A stretch of 15,395 nt of DNA from DATIYW01 sp035517415 (GCA_035517415.1 DATIYW010000045.1:1-15395), one strand, 5' to 3'. Positions 7,779 to 14,783 are shown, numbered from the stretch's first letter. Notes: generated from the letters alone by a model not told the origin. Translations and numbers: made by a program.

Positions 7779-7784
7779 TACAAT
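7779..7784 (+). promoter_or_regulatory. -10-like TACAAT for cysS
   Basis: GATACAAT precedes cysS, with the hexamer ending 16 nt before the ATG. A TTGGCA at 7752-7757 is too far away (21-nt spacer) for an ordinary sigma-70 promoter. Transcription from this box would start about at the AGGAGG ribosome site, so the leader would be extremely short. Confidence 0.35.
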
Positions 7785-7790
7785 CCCGCG

Positions 7791-7796
7791 AGGAGG
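7791..7796 (+). promoter_or_regulatory. Strong Shine-Dalgarno AGGAGG of cysS
   Basis: AGGAGG lies 4 nt before ATG 7801. It is the strongest ribosome site in the window and fixes the cysS start. Confidence 0.75.
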
Positions 7797-7800
7797 CACG

Positions 7801-9204
7801 ATGCCGCGGGAGATCCGCTTTCTCAACACCGCCAGCCGGCGTGTCGAGACGTTCCGGCCGCTCGAGGACGACCACGCCCGCATCTACACCTGCGGGCCGA
7901 CGGTCTACAACTTCGTGCACATCGGCAACCTGCGCACGTTCCTGTTCGAGGACGTGCTGCGCCGCACGCTCAAGGCGTTCGGCTACCGCGTCACCCAGGT
8001 GATGAACCTGACCGACATCGACGACAAGACGATCAAGGGCGCCAACGCCGAGGGCGTGTCGCTGCGCGAGTTCACCGACCGCTACGTGAAGGCGTTCTTC
8101 GCCGACATCGACGCGCTCGGCGTCGAGCGCGCCGAGCACTACCCGCGCGCCACCGACTTCGTCCCGCAGCAGGTCGAGCTTGTGCAACGTCTCACGAGCA
8201 AGGGCCACACCTACGTGCAGGACGGCTCGACCTACTTCCGCATCGCGACGTTCCCGGGTTACGGCAAGCTCTCCGGTATCGACCCGAACGAGGTCAAGCC
8301 CGGCGCCCGCGTCGACGCCGACGAGTACGAGAAGGAGGACGTCCGCGACTTCGTGCTGTGGAAGGCGGCGAAGCCCGGCGAGCCGGCGTGGGACTCGCCG
8401 CTCGGCCCGGGCCGCCCCGGCTGGCACCTCGAGTGCTCGGCGATGGGGATGAGCCTGCTCGGCGAGAGCTTCGACATCCACACCGGCGCGGTGGACAACA
8501 TCTTCCCGCACCACGAGAACGAGATCGCCCAGAGCGAGGGCGCCACCGGCAAGCCGTTCGTCCGCACCTGGCTGCACGCCGAGCACCTGATCGTCGAGGG
8601 CGAGAAGATGGCGAAGTCGAAGGGCAACTTCTTCACCCTCCGCGACCTGCTCGAGCGCGGCCACGACCCGCTGGCGATCCGCTACCTGCTGATCTCGGTG
8701 CCGTACCGGCAGAAGCTCAACTTCACGTTCGACGGGCTCCACGCCGCGACCCAGAACGTCGAGCGCATCGGCAACACGCTGCGGCGCCTCGCGCACACGC
8801 CCGCGGCCGAGGGTGACGGGGCGTTGCCGGCGGCAGCGCTCGAGGCGTTCGACGCCGAGTTCTACGGCGGACTCGCCGACGACCTCAACACCGCGCGGGC
8901 GCTCGGCGCGCTCCACACGCTGCTCACCGCGGTCAACCAGGCGCTCGACGGCGGCGGCGTGTCGGGCTCGGCCAAGGCGCGCCTCGACGATGCGTTCGCA
9001 CGGGTGGACGCGGTGCTGGGGATCGTGCCGAAGGCCGCGGCGGCGCAGGGCGACGCGGAGATCGACACGCTGATCGCCGCGCGCGTCGCGGCGCGCAAGG
9101 CGCGGGACTTCGGCCGCGCCGACGCGATCCGGAAGGAGCTGACGGAACGCGGGATCGTGCTCGAGGACACGCCGCACGGCACCGTCTGGCACCGCGCGAA
9201 GTGA
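7801..9204 (+). CDS. cysS: Cysteinyl-tRNA synthetase
   Basis: This 467-residue class I aminoacyl-tRNA synthetase charges tRNA-Cys with cysteine in the cytoplasm. The length is normal for the family. Seen in order: TCGPTVYNFVHIGNLR with the HIGH-type motif H40-I-G-N43; MNLTDIDDKTI (68-78); WHLECSAM (208-215); HTGAVDNIFPHHENEIAQSE (227-246); and the KMSKS-type motif K269-MAKS273. Zinc ligands C31, C212, H237 and E241 keep the spacing of the E. coli enzyme (25 then 4 between the last three). The C-terminal helical domain (about 320-467) includes DDLNTARALGALH and ARKARDFGRADAIRKELTERGI, which is typical. KMAKS in place of KMSKS occurs in other CysS proteins. The gene is monocistronic or is followed by the small gene at 9271, and is divergent from the glycosyltransferase. 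Confidence 0.98.
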   Translation: MPREIRFLNTASRRVETFRPLEDDHARIYTCGPTVYNFVHIGNLRTFLFEDVLRRTLKAFGYRVTQVMNLTDIDDKTIKGANAEGVSLREFTDRYVKAFFADIDALGVERAEHYPRATDFVPQQVELVQRLTSKGHTYVQDGSTYFRIATFPGYGKLSGIDPNEVKPGARVDADEYEKEDVRDFVLWKAAKPGEPAWDSPLGPGRPGWHLECSAMGMSLLGESFDIHTGAVDNIFPHHENEIAQSEGATGKPFVRTWLHAEHLIVEGEKMAKSKGNFFTLRDLLERGHDPLAIRYLLISVPYRQKLNFTFDGLHAATQNVERIGNTLRRLAHTPAAEGDGALPAAALEAFDAEFYGGLADDLNTARALGALHTLLTAVNQALDGGGVSGSAKARLDDAFARVDAVLGIVPKAAAAQGDAEIDTLIAARVAARKARDFGRADAIRKELTERGIVLEDTPHGTVWHRAK

Positions 9205-9208
9205 CGGT

Positions 9209-9221
9209 CCGCGTCTCGCGG
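9209..9221 (+). terminator. Small hairpin after cysS
   Basis: CCGCG, loop TCT and CGCGG form a 5-bp stem 4 nt past the cysS stop. It is short and has no T-tract, so only a weak terminator candidate. Confidence 0.2.
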
Positions 9222-9248
9222 CGGGCGCCGACTCCCATGGCGTGGGTT

Positions 9249-9254
9249 TACACT
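9249..9254 (+). promoter_or_regulatory. -10-like TACACT before the 81-residue gene
   Basis: TTTACACT is an AT-rich patch ending 16 nt before ATG 9271, followed by GAGG (9261-9264) at 6-nt spacing from the start. The arrangement repeats that of cysS. Confidence 0.35.
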
Positions 9255-9270
9255 CGGTTCGAGGCCAGAG

Positions 9271-9516
9271 ATGCCGGCAGAGGATCCGATCGGCGACCTC
9301 GTTTTGCTCGCCCGCGCCGCGGCGGAGGAGGGCCGGGACTGGCGCTCGCGCCTGCGCCGCGAGTGGCTGCCCGCGGTGCTCGCGACCGCGCCGCGCTCCG
9401 CCCTCGCCGCCGCGCTCCACGAATGGTCCGGCACCGCTCCCGAACCTGAATCGGATCTCGCCTCGGCGGTCGAATCCGCGGTGATCGAGGCGATGGCCGC
9501 CTCGGGCTACGACTGA
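9271..9516 (+). CDS. Small acidic/helical protein of unknown function
   Basis: The 81-residue protein is rich in Ala, Glu, Arg and Leu. It is predicted by eye to be mostly helical: DLVLLARAAAEEG (9-21), RREWLPAVLATAP, SALAAALHEWSG and a final DLASAVESAVIEAMAASG. I recognise no family. There is no signal peptide, membrane segment or Cys. I consider it real because it has GAGG 6 nt before the ATG, a -10-like TACACT upstream, nearly all codons ending in G or C like its neighbours, and a balanced composition. The other frames here give Arg/Pro-rich shadow sequence. It lies between cysS (66-nt gap) and the exported hydrolase (110-nt gap). Confidence 0.6.
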   Translation: MPAEDPIGDLVLLARAAAEEGRDWRSRLRREWLPAVLATAPRSALAAALHEWSGTAPEPESDLASAVESAVIEAMAASGYD

Positions 9517-9548
9517 GCCTGCACGCGCGACCCGTGCCCGGACAGGCA

Positions 9549-9570
9549 CCCCGCGGATAAGACGGCGGGG
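9549..9570 (+). terminator. Weak stem-loop between the small gene and the hydrolase gene
   Basis: CCCCGC (9549-9554) pairs with GCGGGG (9565-9570) around a 10-nt loop containing GGATAAG. It could end the upstream message. The loop is large and there is no T-tract. Confidence 0.2.
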
Positions 9571-9613
9571 ACCGTCGTGGAATGCCGCGCGCCCCGTCGT
9601 GCTTCCCGGCTGA

Positions 9614-9620
9614 GGGGAGG
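9614..9620 (+). promoter_or_regulatory. Shine-Dalgarno GGGGAGG deciding the hydrolase start
   Basis: GGGGAGG lies 6 nt before ATG 9627, which opens a clean signal peptide. An in-frame ATG at 9582 has no such site and would place 15 residues ahead of the signal. Confidence 0.7.
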
Positions 9621-9626
9621 TGCGGC

Positions 9627-10403
9627 ATGAAGGGGATCTGGGTCGCGGGTCTGCTGCTCGTCGCCGCCGCGTCGGCGCGCGCCGAGGTCAAGACCAAGGC
9701 GGTGATCTACAAGCAGGGCGACGCCGTGCTCGAGGGCTACCTGGCCTGGGACGCGGCGGCGACGGGGAAGCGGCCGGGCGTGCTGATCGCCCACGCCTGG
9801 ATGGGGATCGGCCCGCACGAGGAGGCGGTGGCGCGCAGGCTCGCGGAGGCGGGCTACGTCGCCTTCTGCGCCGACATCTACGGCCAGGGGATTCGTCCCA
9901 AGACCCCCGAGGAGGCCGGGAAGCAGGCCGGCGTCTACAAGAGCGACCGGGCGCTGACGCGGGCGCGGGCGGCGGCCGGGCTGGCGCAGCTCACGGCGAA
10001 CCCCGCCGTCGACCCCAAGCGCGTCGCGGTGATCGGCTACTGCTTCGGCGGGATGGTGACGCTCGAGCTGGCGCGCAGCGGCGCGGACCTCGCCGGCGCG
10101 GTGGTATTCCACGGCGACCTCTCCAACCCGACGCCCGCCGACGACAGGAACATCAAGGCGAAGGTGCTCGCGCTGCAGGGCGGGGACGACCCATTCGTGC
10201 CGGCGAAGGCGGTCGCCGCGTTCGAGGACGAGATGCGCGCCGCCGGCGTCGACTGGCAGCTGGTCCAGTACGGCGGCGCGGTGCACGCCTACACCGATCC
10301 GGCAGTCGGCTCCGACAACTCCAAGGGGGCGGCGTACAACGAACGCGCCGACCGCCGCTCGTGGCAGGCGATGCGCGACTTCTTCGCCGAGATCTTCAAG
10401 TAG
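9627..10403 (+). CDS. Exported dienelactone hydrolase family protein
   Basis: The 258-residue protein has a Sec signal peptide (MKGIWVAGLLLVAAASARA, cleavage likely after residue 19). The rest is an alpha/beta-hydrolase of the dienelactone hydrolase family. VLIAHAWMGIGPHE (52-65) forms the oxyanion region. The nucleophile elbow is G137-Y-C139-F-G-G-M, with Cys as in true dienelactone hydrolases. The acid is Asp188 in GGDDPFVP and the base His220 in AVHAYTDP. The Cys-Asp-His triad is therefore complete. Classical members hydrolyse dienelactone in chloroaromatic breakdown inside the cell. This one is exported and has no catabolic neighbours, so its substrate is probably another ester or lactone (inference). 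A hairpin follows the stop directly, so it is likely transcribed alone or with the small gene before it. Confidence 0.92.
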   Translation: MKGIWVAGLLLVAAASARAEVKTKAVIYKQGDAVLEGYLAWDAAATGKRPGVLIAHAWMGIGPHEEAVARRLAEAGYVAFCADIYGQGIRPKTPEEAGKQAGVYKSDRALTRARAAAGLAQLTANPAVDPKRVAVIGYCFGGMVTLELARSGADLAGAVVFHGDLSNPTPADDRNIKAKVLALQGGDDPFVPAKAVAAFEDEMRAAGVDWQLVQYGGAVHAYTDPAVGSDNSKGAAYNERADRRSWQAMRDFFAEIFK

Positions 10404-10424
10404 GGGAGCGGCTCGTCCGCTCCC
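10404..10424 (+). terminator. Hairpin terminator of the hydrolase gene
   Basis: GGGAGCGG, loop CTCGT and CCGCTCCC form a perfect 8-bp stem that begins right after the stop codon. No T-tract follows. It is the clearest terminator-like structure in the window. Confidence 0.55.
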
Positions 10425-10450
10425 GCTCCGTTCCGCGCCGGAGGTTCGGA

Positions 10451-10465
10451 CGAGGCCGAGCCTCG
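10451..10465. terminator. Second hairpin in the convergent gap
   Basis: CGAGGC, loop CGA and GCCTCG form a perfect 6-bp stem 24 nt from the stop of the minus-strand MEMO gene. It may terminate that transcript, in tandem with the hydrolase hairpin. Confidence 0.35.
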
Positions 10466-10488
10466 GCGGGCCGGGTCGAGCACCGCTC

Positions 10489-11631
10489 CTACCGCACCGT
10501 GTAGGCGACCGCCGGGTAGCCGACGAAGTGGTAGAGGTTGGCGGGCGCGGTCTCGCCCATCCCCACGTCGCGCACCGGGATCTCGGGCGCTCCGACCGAG
10601 GTGGCGTAGACCAGCGGGTGGCCGACCGGCGCCGGCAGGCCGAGCGCGGCGGTGAGCCGCTCGAGCACGACCAGCCCCATCGGAATCGAGAAGCGGCCGC
10701 ACCACGGCAGCCGGTATTCGCCCGGCTGCCTCGGGTTGACGCAGGTTGAGAAGAACTCCTCCGTCTTCGCGGTCGTCACCGGGCCCGCGAGCGGGCCGCG
10801 CAGCAGCGCCCGGTCCTGGTCGCACGCCTTGACGTACGCCTCGACCCCGCCCTCGCCGAACGGCGTGTAGTTGAAGTCCTCGCCGTAGTGAACGGCGTCG
10901 GAGGAGATCGCGACTGCCACGTCCCGGCCGAGCTTCAGCCCGCGCTTGCCCATCACCTCGGCGAGCGCGGTGGCGAGGTCCGCCCCCAGCGTCTCGAGCC
11001 GCTCGAAGCTCATCATCGGCACGATCACGGGCACGATCTCCACTTCGGGCCGCATGTGCTTGAGCCAGTAGACGATTGCCTCTAGCGAGTGCTCCGAGTC
11101 CTGCCACGCGGCGTCCTGCACGGCATCGCCCTTGGGCAGGCGGGCGAGCACCTCGTCGCGGAGCGGCGAGACGAGCGCCTCGCCGTCAGGCGTCCGCCAC
11201 GCACGGTAGGTGTCGAACACCAGCACGTCGTGCGCGTCGAACCGTCGCCAGCGGTGGAAGACGCCGACGAGCACGACGGTGCGGGCGGTGACGAGCGGCA
11301 GCACCTGGCGGTAGACGCGCGCGGCGTAGAGGTAGTCGTCGTGCGGGCAGATCACGCCGGCCACGCCCGGAGGCGGCGCCTCGCCGAGCTTCTCGGGCGC
11401 GGGCGGCGTCGCCGACAGCTCCCACGTCCTCGCCATCTGCTCGGGCTTCGACGCGAACCCGACCGCGTCCTGCTGCCCGCGCACGTCGCCGCGCGACGGG
11501 ATGCCCATCGCCTTGCGGACCTCCTCGAGCGTCGGCGGCGGTCCCGCCGGCGGCGTCGGGTGGAGCGCGGCCTGGCCGGCGGCGCGGCCGGCCGCGGCGA
11601 GGAGCAGGCAGAGCGTCAACGCTGAGCGCAT
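10489..11631 (-). CDS. Exported MEMO-family protein (AmmeMemoRadiSam protein B-like)
   Basis: The 380-residue protein starts with a signal peptide (MRSALTLCLLLAAAGRAAG, about 19 residues) and a Pro-rich segment. The MEMO domain begins near residue 88. It retains the three residues equivalent to the metal-site ligands of human MEMO1: His97 in ICPHDDYLYA, His126 in VGVFHRW, and Cys311 in PWCGRFSIP. Also kept are the family motifs DSEHSLE (178-184), VPVIVPMM and ISSDAVHYG (242-250). The fold is related to class III extradiol (LigB-type) iron dioxygenases. The molecular role in bacteria is not settled, so metal binding or redox chemistry is inference. GGAGG lies 7 nt before ATG 11631, and the frame further upstream is spurious. 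It follows the FAD oxidoreductase by 22 nt on the same strand, so they probably share a transcript. The AMMECR1 and radical-SAM partners are absent from this window. Confidence 0.88.
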   Translation of the reverse strand: MRSALTLCLLLAAAGRAAGQAALHPTPPAGPPPTLEEVRKAMGIPSRGDVRGQQDAVGFASKPEQMARTWELSATPPAPEKLGEAPPPGVAGVICPHDDYLYAARVYRQVLPLVTARTVVLVGVFHRWRRFDAHDVLVFDTYRAWRTPDGEALVSPLRDEVLARLPKGDAVQDAAWQDSEHSLEAIVYWLKHMRPEVEIVPVIVPMMSFERLETLGADLATALAEVMGKRGLKLGRDVAVAISSDAVHYGEDFNYTPFGEGGVEAYVKACDQDRALLRGPLAGPVTTAKTEEFFSTCVNPRQPGEYRLPWCGRFSIPMGLVVLERLTAALGLPAPVGHPLVYATSVGAPEIPVRDVGMGETAPANLYHFVGYPAVAYTVR

Positions 11632-11638
11632 CGGCACA

Positions 11639-11643
11639 CCTCC
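11639..11643 (-). promoter_or_regulatory. Shine-Dalgarno GGAGG deciding the MEMO gene start
   Basis: GGAGG on the minus strand, 7 nt before ATG 11631, supports the start that gives the signal peptide. The alternative ATG at 11751 would overlap the upstream gene by 98 nt. Confidence 0.7.
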
Positions 11644-11653
11644 ACGAGTTGGC

Positions 11654-12982
11654 TCACCCGGAGCCGAGCAGCGCCCTGGCGGCGCGCTCGGCGGAACGGA
11701 CCGCGTAGTTCTGGCCGCGGTCCTCCGGGTAGATCTGCGCCATGCAGGCATGATAGAGGCCGGGGAGCGGGGTGGCGAACGGCGGGACCCGGTCGGAGTA
11801 GCCGCACGGGATCACGGGCTGCGCGAACGCCGCCTTGAAGTGGTGGCGGGCGAGCACCCACGAGTCGTCGAACGCGGGGTTGATCCGCCGCAGGAACGGC
11901 CGGTATTGCTCCCAGACCTCGCTCTCCCGGGCGCTCCACAGCGGGTCGTCCTGGAAGAGGTACTTCGAGATGTAGACGACGCGGCGGCCGCCGTAGCGCT
12001 CGGCCGGGACGTAGTTCGTGTGCTCGATCACGCCGCCGAACGGGGACTCGCGGTCGGCGACGTTGAGCCAGTAGTACGGCGAGAGCTGGCGGTCGAGCTC
12101 GAGCACGACGCAGAGTGCGGCGGTCGAGTCGAGCGCGGCGAGCCGCCCCTGAGCCTCGGGCGGGAAGCTCTCGCCAGCGGCGCGCAGGAGCTCGGCGGGC
12201 GCGGCGGTGAAGAGCGCGCGGTCGAACCGCCGCCGCTGGTCGCGCACCACGAGCTCGAGCCCGCCCTCCGCCGGGACGATCCGTCGAACCGGCGCGGCGA
12301 ACTCGAGGCCGACCCCCGCCGCGCGCAGCCGCGCCGCCAGCTCGTCGACGAGCCGGCCGAACGAGCCGCGCATGTAGCCGAGCCGCTCGCCGAGGCCCGA
12401 GGCGGAGCGCGAGCGCCCCCGCAGGTAGACCTTGCCCCACAGCCAGACCATCGAGACCTCGTCCGCCTTCTCGGCGAACTTCTGGGCGAGGAGCGGCCCC
12501 CACACCGCGTCCCACACCTTCCGGCCGGCGTGGGCGAGGATCCACTCGCGCGCGGTGACGCGCTCGAAGCGGCGGTAGTCGGAGCTGCGGTTGAGGCGGA
12601 GCGTCGAGAGCGCGAAGCGCACCTTGGCCGGCCACGGGAGCGGGCGGAACGCGAGCAGCGACTGCGGCGTGCCGAAGTCCCAGAGCCGGCCGGCCGAGTA
12701 GATCCCCATGCGCGACGGCAGCCACTCGATCTCGCCGCCGAGGCCGAGCTCGCCGGCGAGCGCGACGTAGTCCGTGTCGGTGGTGAAGAGGTGGTGGTAG
12801 AAGCACTCGAGGCGCTCGCCGCCGACCTCGAACGTCGCGACGAGACCCCCCGCCTCGGGGTAACGCTCGAAGACCGTCACCCGCCAGCCCGCCCGGGCCA
12901 GCCGGTACGCCGCGACCAGGCCGGTGAGGCCGGCACCGATCACGGCGCAAGTCGGGCCCGACGCGTCCACGGGCTCAAGCAT
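11654..12982 (-). CDS. FAD-dependent oxidoreductase, protoporphyrinogen oxidase / UDP-galactopyranose mutase-like
   Basis: The 442-residue protein has an N-terminal Rossmann FAD-binding motif VIGAGLTGLVAAYRLARAGW (14-33). The ribose-binding acid E39 lies in VTVFERYPEAGGL. FYHHLFTTD (61-69) and a C-terminal FAD-closing motif YPEDRGQNYAVRSAERAARALL place it in the amine-oxidase/protoporphyrinogen-oxidase-like group. Close relatives of this type are often annotated in glycan gene clusters as UDP-galactopyranose mutase-like. Haem genes are not present here, so a true HemG/HemY role is doubtful and the substrate is unknown. There is no signal peptide, so it is cytoplasmic. Start ATG 12982 has a poor ribosome site. 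GTG 12970 is possible but would cut close to the FAD strand. It lies 32 nt after the gamma-glutamyltransferase gene and 22 nt before the MEMO gene, suggesting one operon. The frame is open far upstream as a shadow of the preceding gene. Confidence 0.85.
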   Translation of the reverse strand: MLEPVDASGPTCAVIGAGLTGLVAAYRLARAGWRVTVFERYPEAGGLVATFEVGGERLECFYHHLFTTDTDYVALAGELGLGGEIEWLPSRMGIYSAGRLWDFGTPQSLLAFRPLPWPAKVRFALSTLRLNRSSDYRRFERVTAREWILAHAGRKVWDAVWGPLLAQKFAEKADEVSMVWLWGKVYLRGRSRSASGLGERLGYMRGSFGRLVDELAARLRAAGVGLEFAAPVRRIVPAEGGLELVVRDQRRRFDRALFTAAPAELLRAAGESFPPEAQGRLAALDSTAALCVVLELDRQLSPYYWLNVADRESPFGGVIEHTNYVPAERYGGRRVVYISKYLFQDDPLWSARESEVWEQYRPFLRRINPAFDDSWVLARHHFKAAFAQPVIPCGYSDRVPPFATPLPGLYHACMAQIYPEDRGQNYAVRSAERAARALLGSG

Positions 12983-13014
12983 AGCGTGAACCCAGCACCG
13001 GACGCCGGGCCCGC

Positions 13015-14781
13015 TCAGGGCGAGTCGGCGACGACCGCGGTCCCGGCGCGGCGCGGGTCGCCGGCGCCGACGAGCTCGCCCGTGGTCGGATCGAGCATCG
13101 CGAGGTTGACGCCGCCGAACGCGATCAGGTCGATCACCCTGGCGGGGAACGTCAGCGCGTAGGCCTTCTTGAAACCGCGGCGATTGAGCTCCGCGACGTC
13201 GCGGTCGGTGAACGGCGGCGCGACCTCGATGAACGGCTCCGCGCCCGACCCGCCGTTCCACAGCACGCGCGCGGAGGAGACCGCGTCGGCGGCGCCCATG
13301 CGGCGGTCGACGACGTTGACGATCGTCTCGACGATCGACGAGGTGACGCGGCCGCTGCCCGGGCCGCCAAGGACGAGGTACGGGCTGCCGTCGCGCAGCA
13401 GCATCGTGGGCGCCGCGAGGTTCTTCACCACGGCGCCGGGGCGAAGGTAGTCGGGGTTCCTCGGTTCCTCGAGGTCGTACGTCGCCAGCGTGTTGTTGTA
13501 GGGGAAGCCGAGACCGGGGGTGGCGACGCAGGCGCCGAACTCGCCGTGGAAAGTGACGGTCAGCGACACCGCGTTCCCCTGCGAGTCGATCACCGACACC
13601 TGGGAGGTCCCGTCGCGGCGGCGCAGGACAAGGTCCCTGCCGAGGATGGCGCGGACGGTCGCTGCGTGGCTCGGGTCGATCAGGCCCGCGCGGCTGATGG
13701 CGTGGCCGACCTGGACCGTGCGCTCGAGGTACCCCGGGCCCATGCACCAGGCGGCGAGGTAGTCGTAGACCGCAATCCGCGCCGCCTCGACGCGCGTCAC
13801 GATCGCGTCGGTGGCGTCGGAGGCGATCGCCTCGCGCGGGAAGCGGTCGAGAATCTGCAGCGCCTCGACGATCGCCGGCCCGCCGGCAGGGGCGGGGGAG
13901 GCGATCACGTCGTAGCCGCGGAACCGCCCCCGCACCGGGGGCAGCACCACCGGGCGGATGCGCTCCAGGTCGGACTTGCGGACGAAGCCGCCGTTGGCCC
14001 GCATGTCGGCGTCGATCGCGTCGGCGGTGCGGCCGGCGTAGAAGTCCGCGACCCCGCGCCGCGCCAGCCTGCGCAACGTCGCAGCGACCTCGTCGAGGCA
14101 GTACAGGTGGCCCGGCCCCCACGGCTCCCCGTCGCCGTCGAGGAACACGTCGCGCAGCGGCGGGCTGGAACGCATCCGCAGGCCGAACGACACCAGGATC
14201 GCCTGCTGGTGGAGGGTGAGGCGCACGCCCTCGTTCGCGACCTCCAGGGCCGGCTCGATCACCTGGTCGAGGTGCATCGTGCCGTAGGCGCGAAGTGCCA
14301 GGTCGAGAGCGGCGAGCCCGCCGGGCGTCGCGATGGACGCATAGCCGACCGGGGGGGCGGCGCCGTCGCGCAGGCGGCGCACCTGCTCGATGTCGAACTC
14401 GGCGGGCGCCACCCCCGAGCCGTCGATCGCCACGTCGTCGCCGCCCGCCCGGTGGATGAGCATCCACGCCTGACCGCCGAGCCCCGAGGCCTCGGTCTCC
14501 GAGATCCCGAGGGCGAACGCCGTGGCGACCGCGGCGTCGACGGCGTTGCCCCCGCGGCGCAACACCCGCGCGCCGGCCTCCGCCGCCTCGCGGGTGTTCG
14601 CGACGACCACGCCGCGCAGCCCGCGCGCCTCGGTCGCGCAAGCCAGCTCGTCGACCCGGGCCGACTTGTCCATCTCCGGCGTGTCCTTGAGGTCGCCGGC
14701 CGCGAGCGAGCCCAGCACGGAGGCGGCGAGCGCGACCCGCCTCAGGGTTGCCGTGACGGCCCGCCGACCGCGCCTCTCCAC
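13015..14781 (-). CDS. Gamma-glutamyltransferase family Ntn-hydrolase
   Basis: The 588-residue protein is a self-cleaving N-terminal nucleophile hydrolase. The family cleaves gamma-glutamyl bonds such as those of glutathione, usually in the periplasm. Seen: ARVLRRGGNAVDAAVATAFALGISETEASGLGG near the N-terminus, the family's GGNAVDAA signature. The processing site G-T392-S-Q-V-S-V-I-D-S-Q-G-NAVSLT fits, with Thr392 at nearly the same position as E. coli Thr391. GFPYNN and LVLGGPGSGRV follow. The loop that is PLSSM in E. coli (gamma-glutamyl binding, Ser462-Ser463) reads KNLAAPT here, so specificity may differ. GTG 14781 gives a basic start, then VALAASVLGSLAAG, a plausible export signal. Alternatives are ATG 14931, with a Thr/Pro-rich extension that would lie upstream of the -10-like box, or an internal ATG at 14673-14671 that would remove the signal. 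The family call is firm; start and substrate are uncertain. Confidence 0.85.
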   Translation of the reverse strand: MERRGRRAVTATLRRVALAASVLGSLAAGDLKDTPEMDKSARVDELACATEARGLRGVVVANTREAAEAGARVLRRGGNAVDAAVATAFALGISETEASGLGGQAWMLIHRAGGDDVAIDGSGVAPAEFDIEQVRRLRDGAAPPVGYASIATPGGLAALDLALRAYGTMHLDQVIEPALEVANEGVRLTLHQQAILVSFGLRMRSSPPLRDVFLDGDGEPWGPGHLYCLDEVAATLRRLARRGVADFYAGRTADAIDADMRANGGFVRKSDLERIRPVVLPPVRGRFRGYDVIASPAPAGGPAIVEALQILDRFPREAIASDATDAIVTRVEAARIAVYDYLAAWCMGPGYLERTVQVGHAISRAGLIDPSHAATVRAILGRDLVLRRRDGTSQVSVIDSQGNAVSLTVTFHGEFGACVATPGLGFPYNNTLATYDLEEPRNPDYLRPGAVVKNLAAPTMLLRDGSPYLVLGGPGSGRVTSSIVETIVNVVDRRMGAADAVSSARVLWNGGSGAEPFIEVAPPFTDRDVAELNRRGFKKAYALTFPARVIDLIAFGGVNLAMLDPTTGELVGAGDPRRAGTAVVADSP

Positions 14782-14783
14782 GG

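Noticed and set aside
7752..7784. TTGGCA and TACAAT as a sigma-70 promoter pair for cysS
   Set aside because: The 21-nt spacer is too long for a standard promoter. I keep only the -10-like box, at low confidence.
7689..7883. N-terminal extension of the glycosyltransferase to an ATG at 7883
   Set aside because: It would overlap cysS by 83 nt and cross both promoter-like boxes. ATG 7688 has a ribosome site at proper spacing.
6223..9549. A 1108-codon minus-strand frame spanning the glycosyltransferase and cysS
   Set aside because: It reads antisense to cysS and out of frame through the glycosyltransferase gene. Composition is Arg/Ala/Pro-rich with no motif.
11654..12982. Calling the FAD oxidoreductase hemG/hemY protoporphyrinogen oxidase
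   Set aside because: Only general FAD amine-oxidase-fold features are visible and no haem genes adjoin, so a specific symbol is not supported.
11501..13162. A 553-codon plus-strand frame opposite the MEMO, oxidoreductase and gamma-glutamyltransferase genes
   Set aside because: It is antisense, crosses three good genes and is dominated by Arg, Glu, Val and Ala with no domain.
12983..14641. In-frame extension of the FAD oxidoreductase back through the gamma-glutamyltransferase gene (a 995-codon frame)
   Set aside because: The extension is a frame shadow of the gamma-glutamyltransferase gene. The FAD-binding motif lies at the N-terminus of the shorter protein, as expected.
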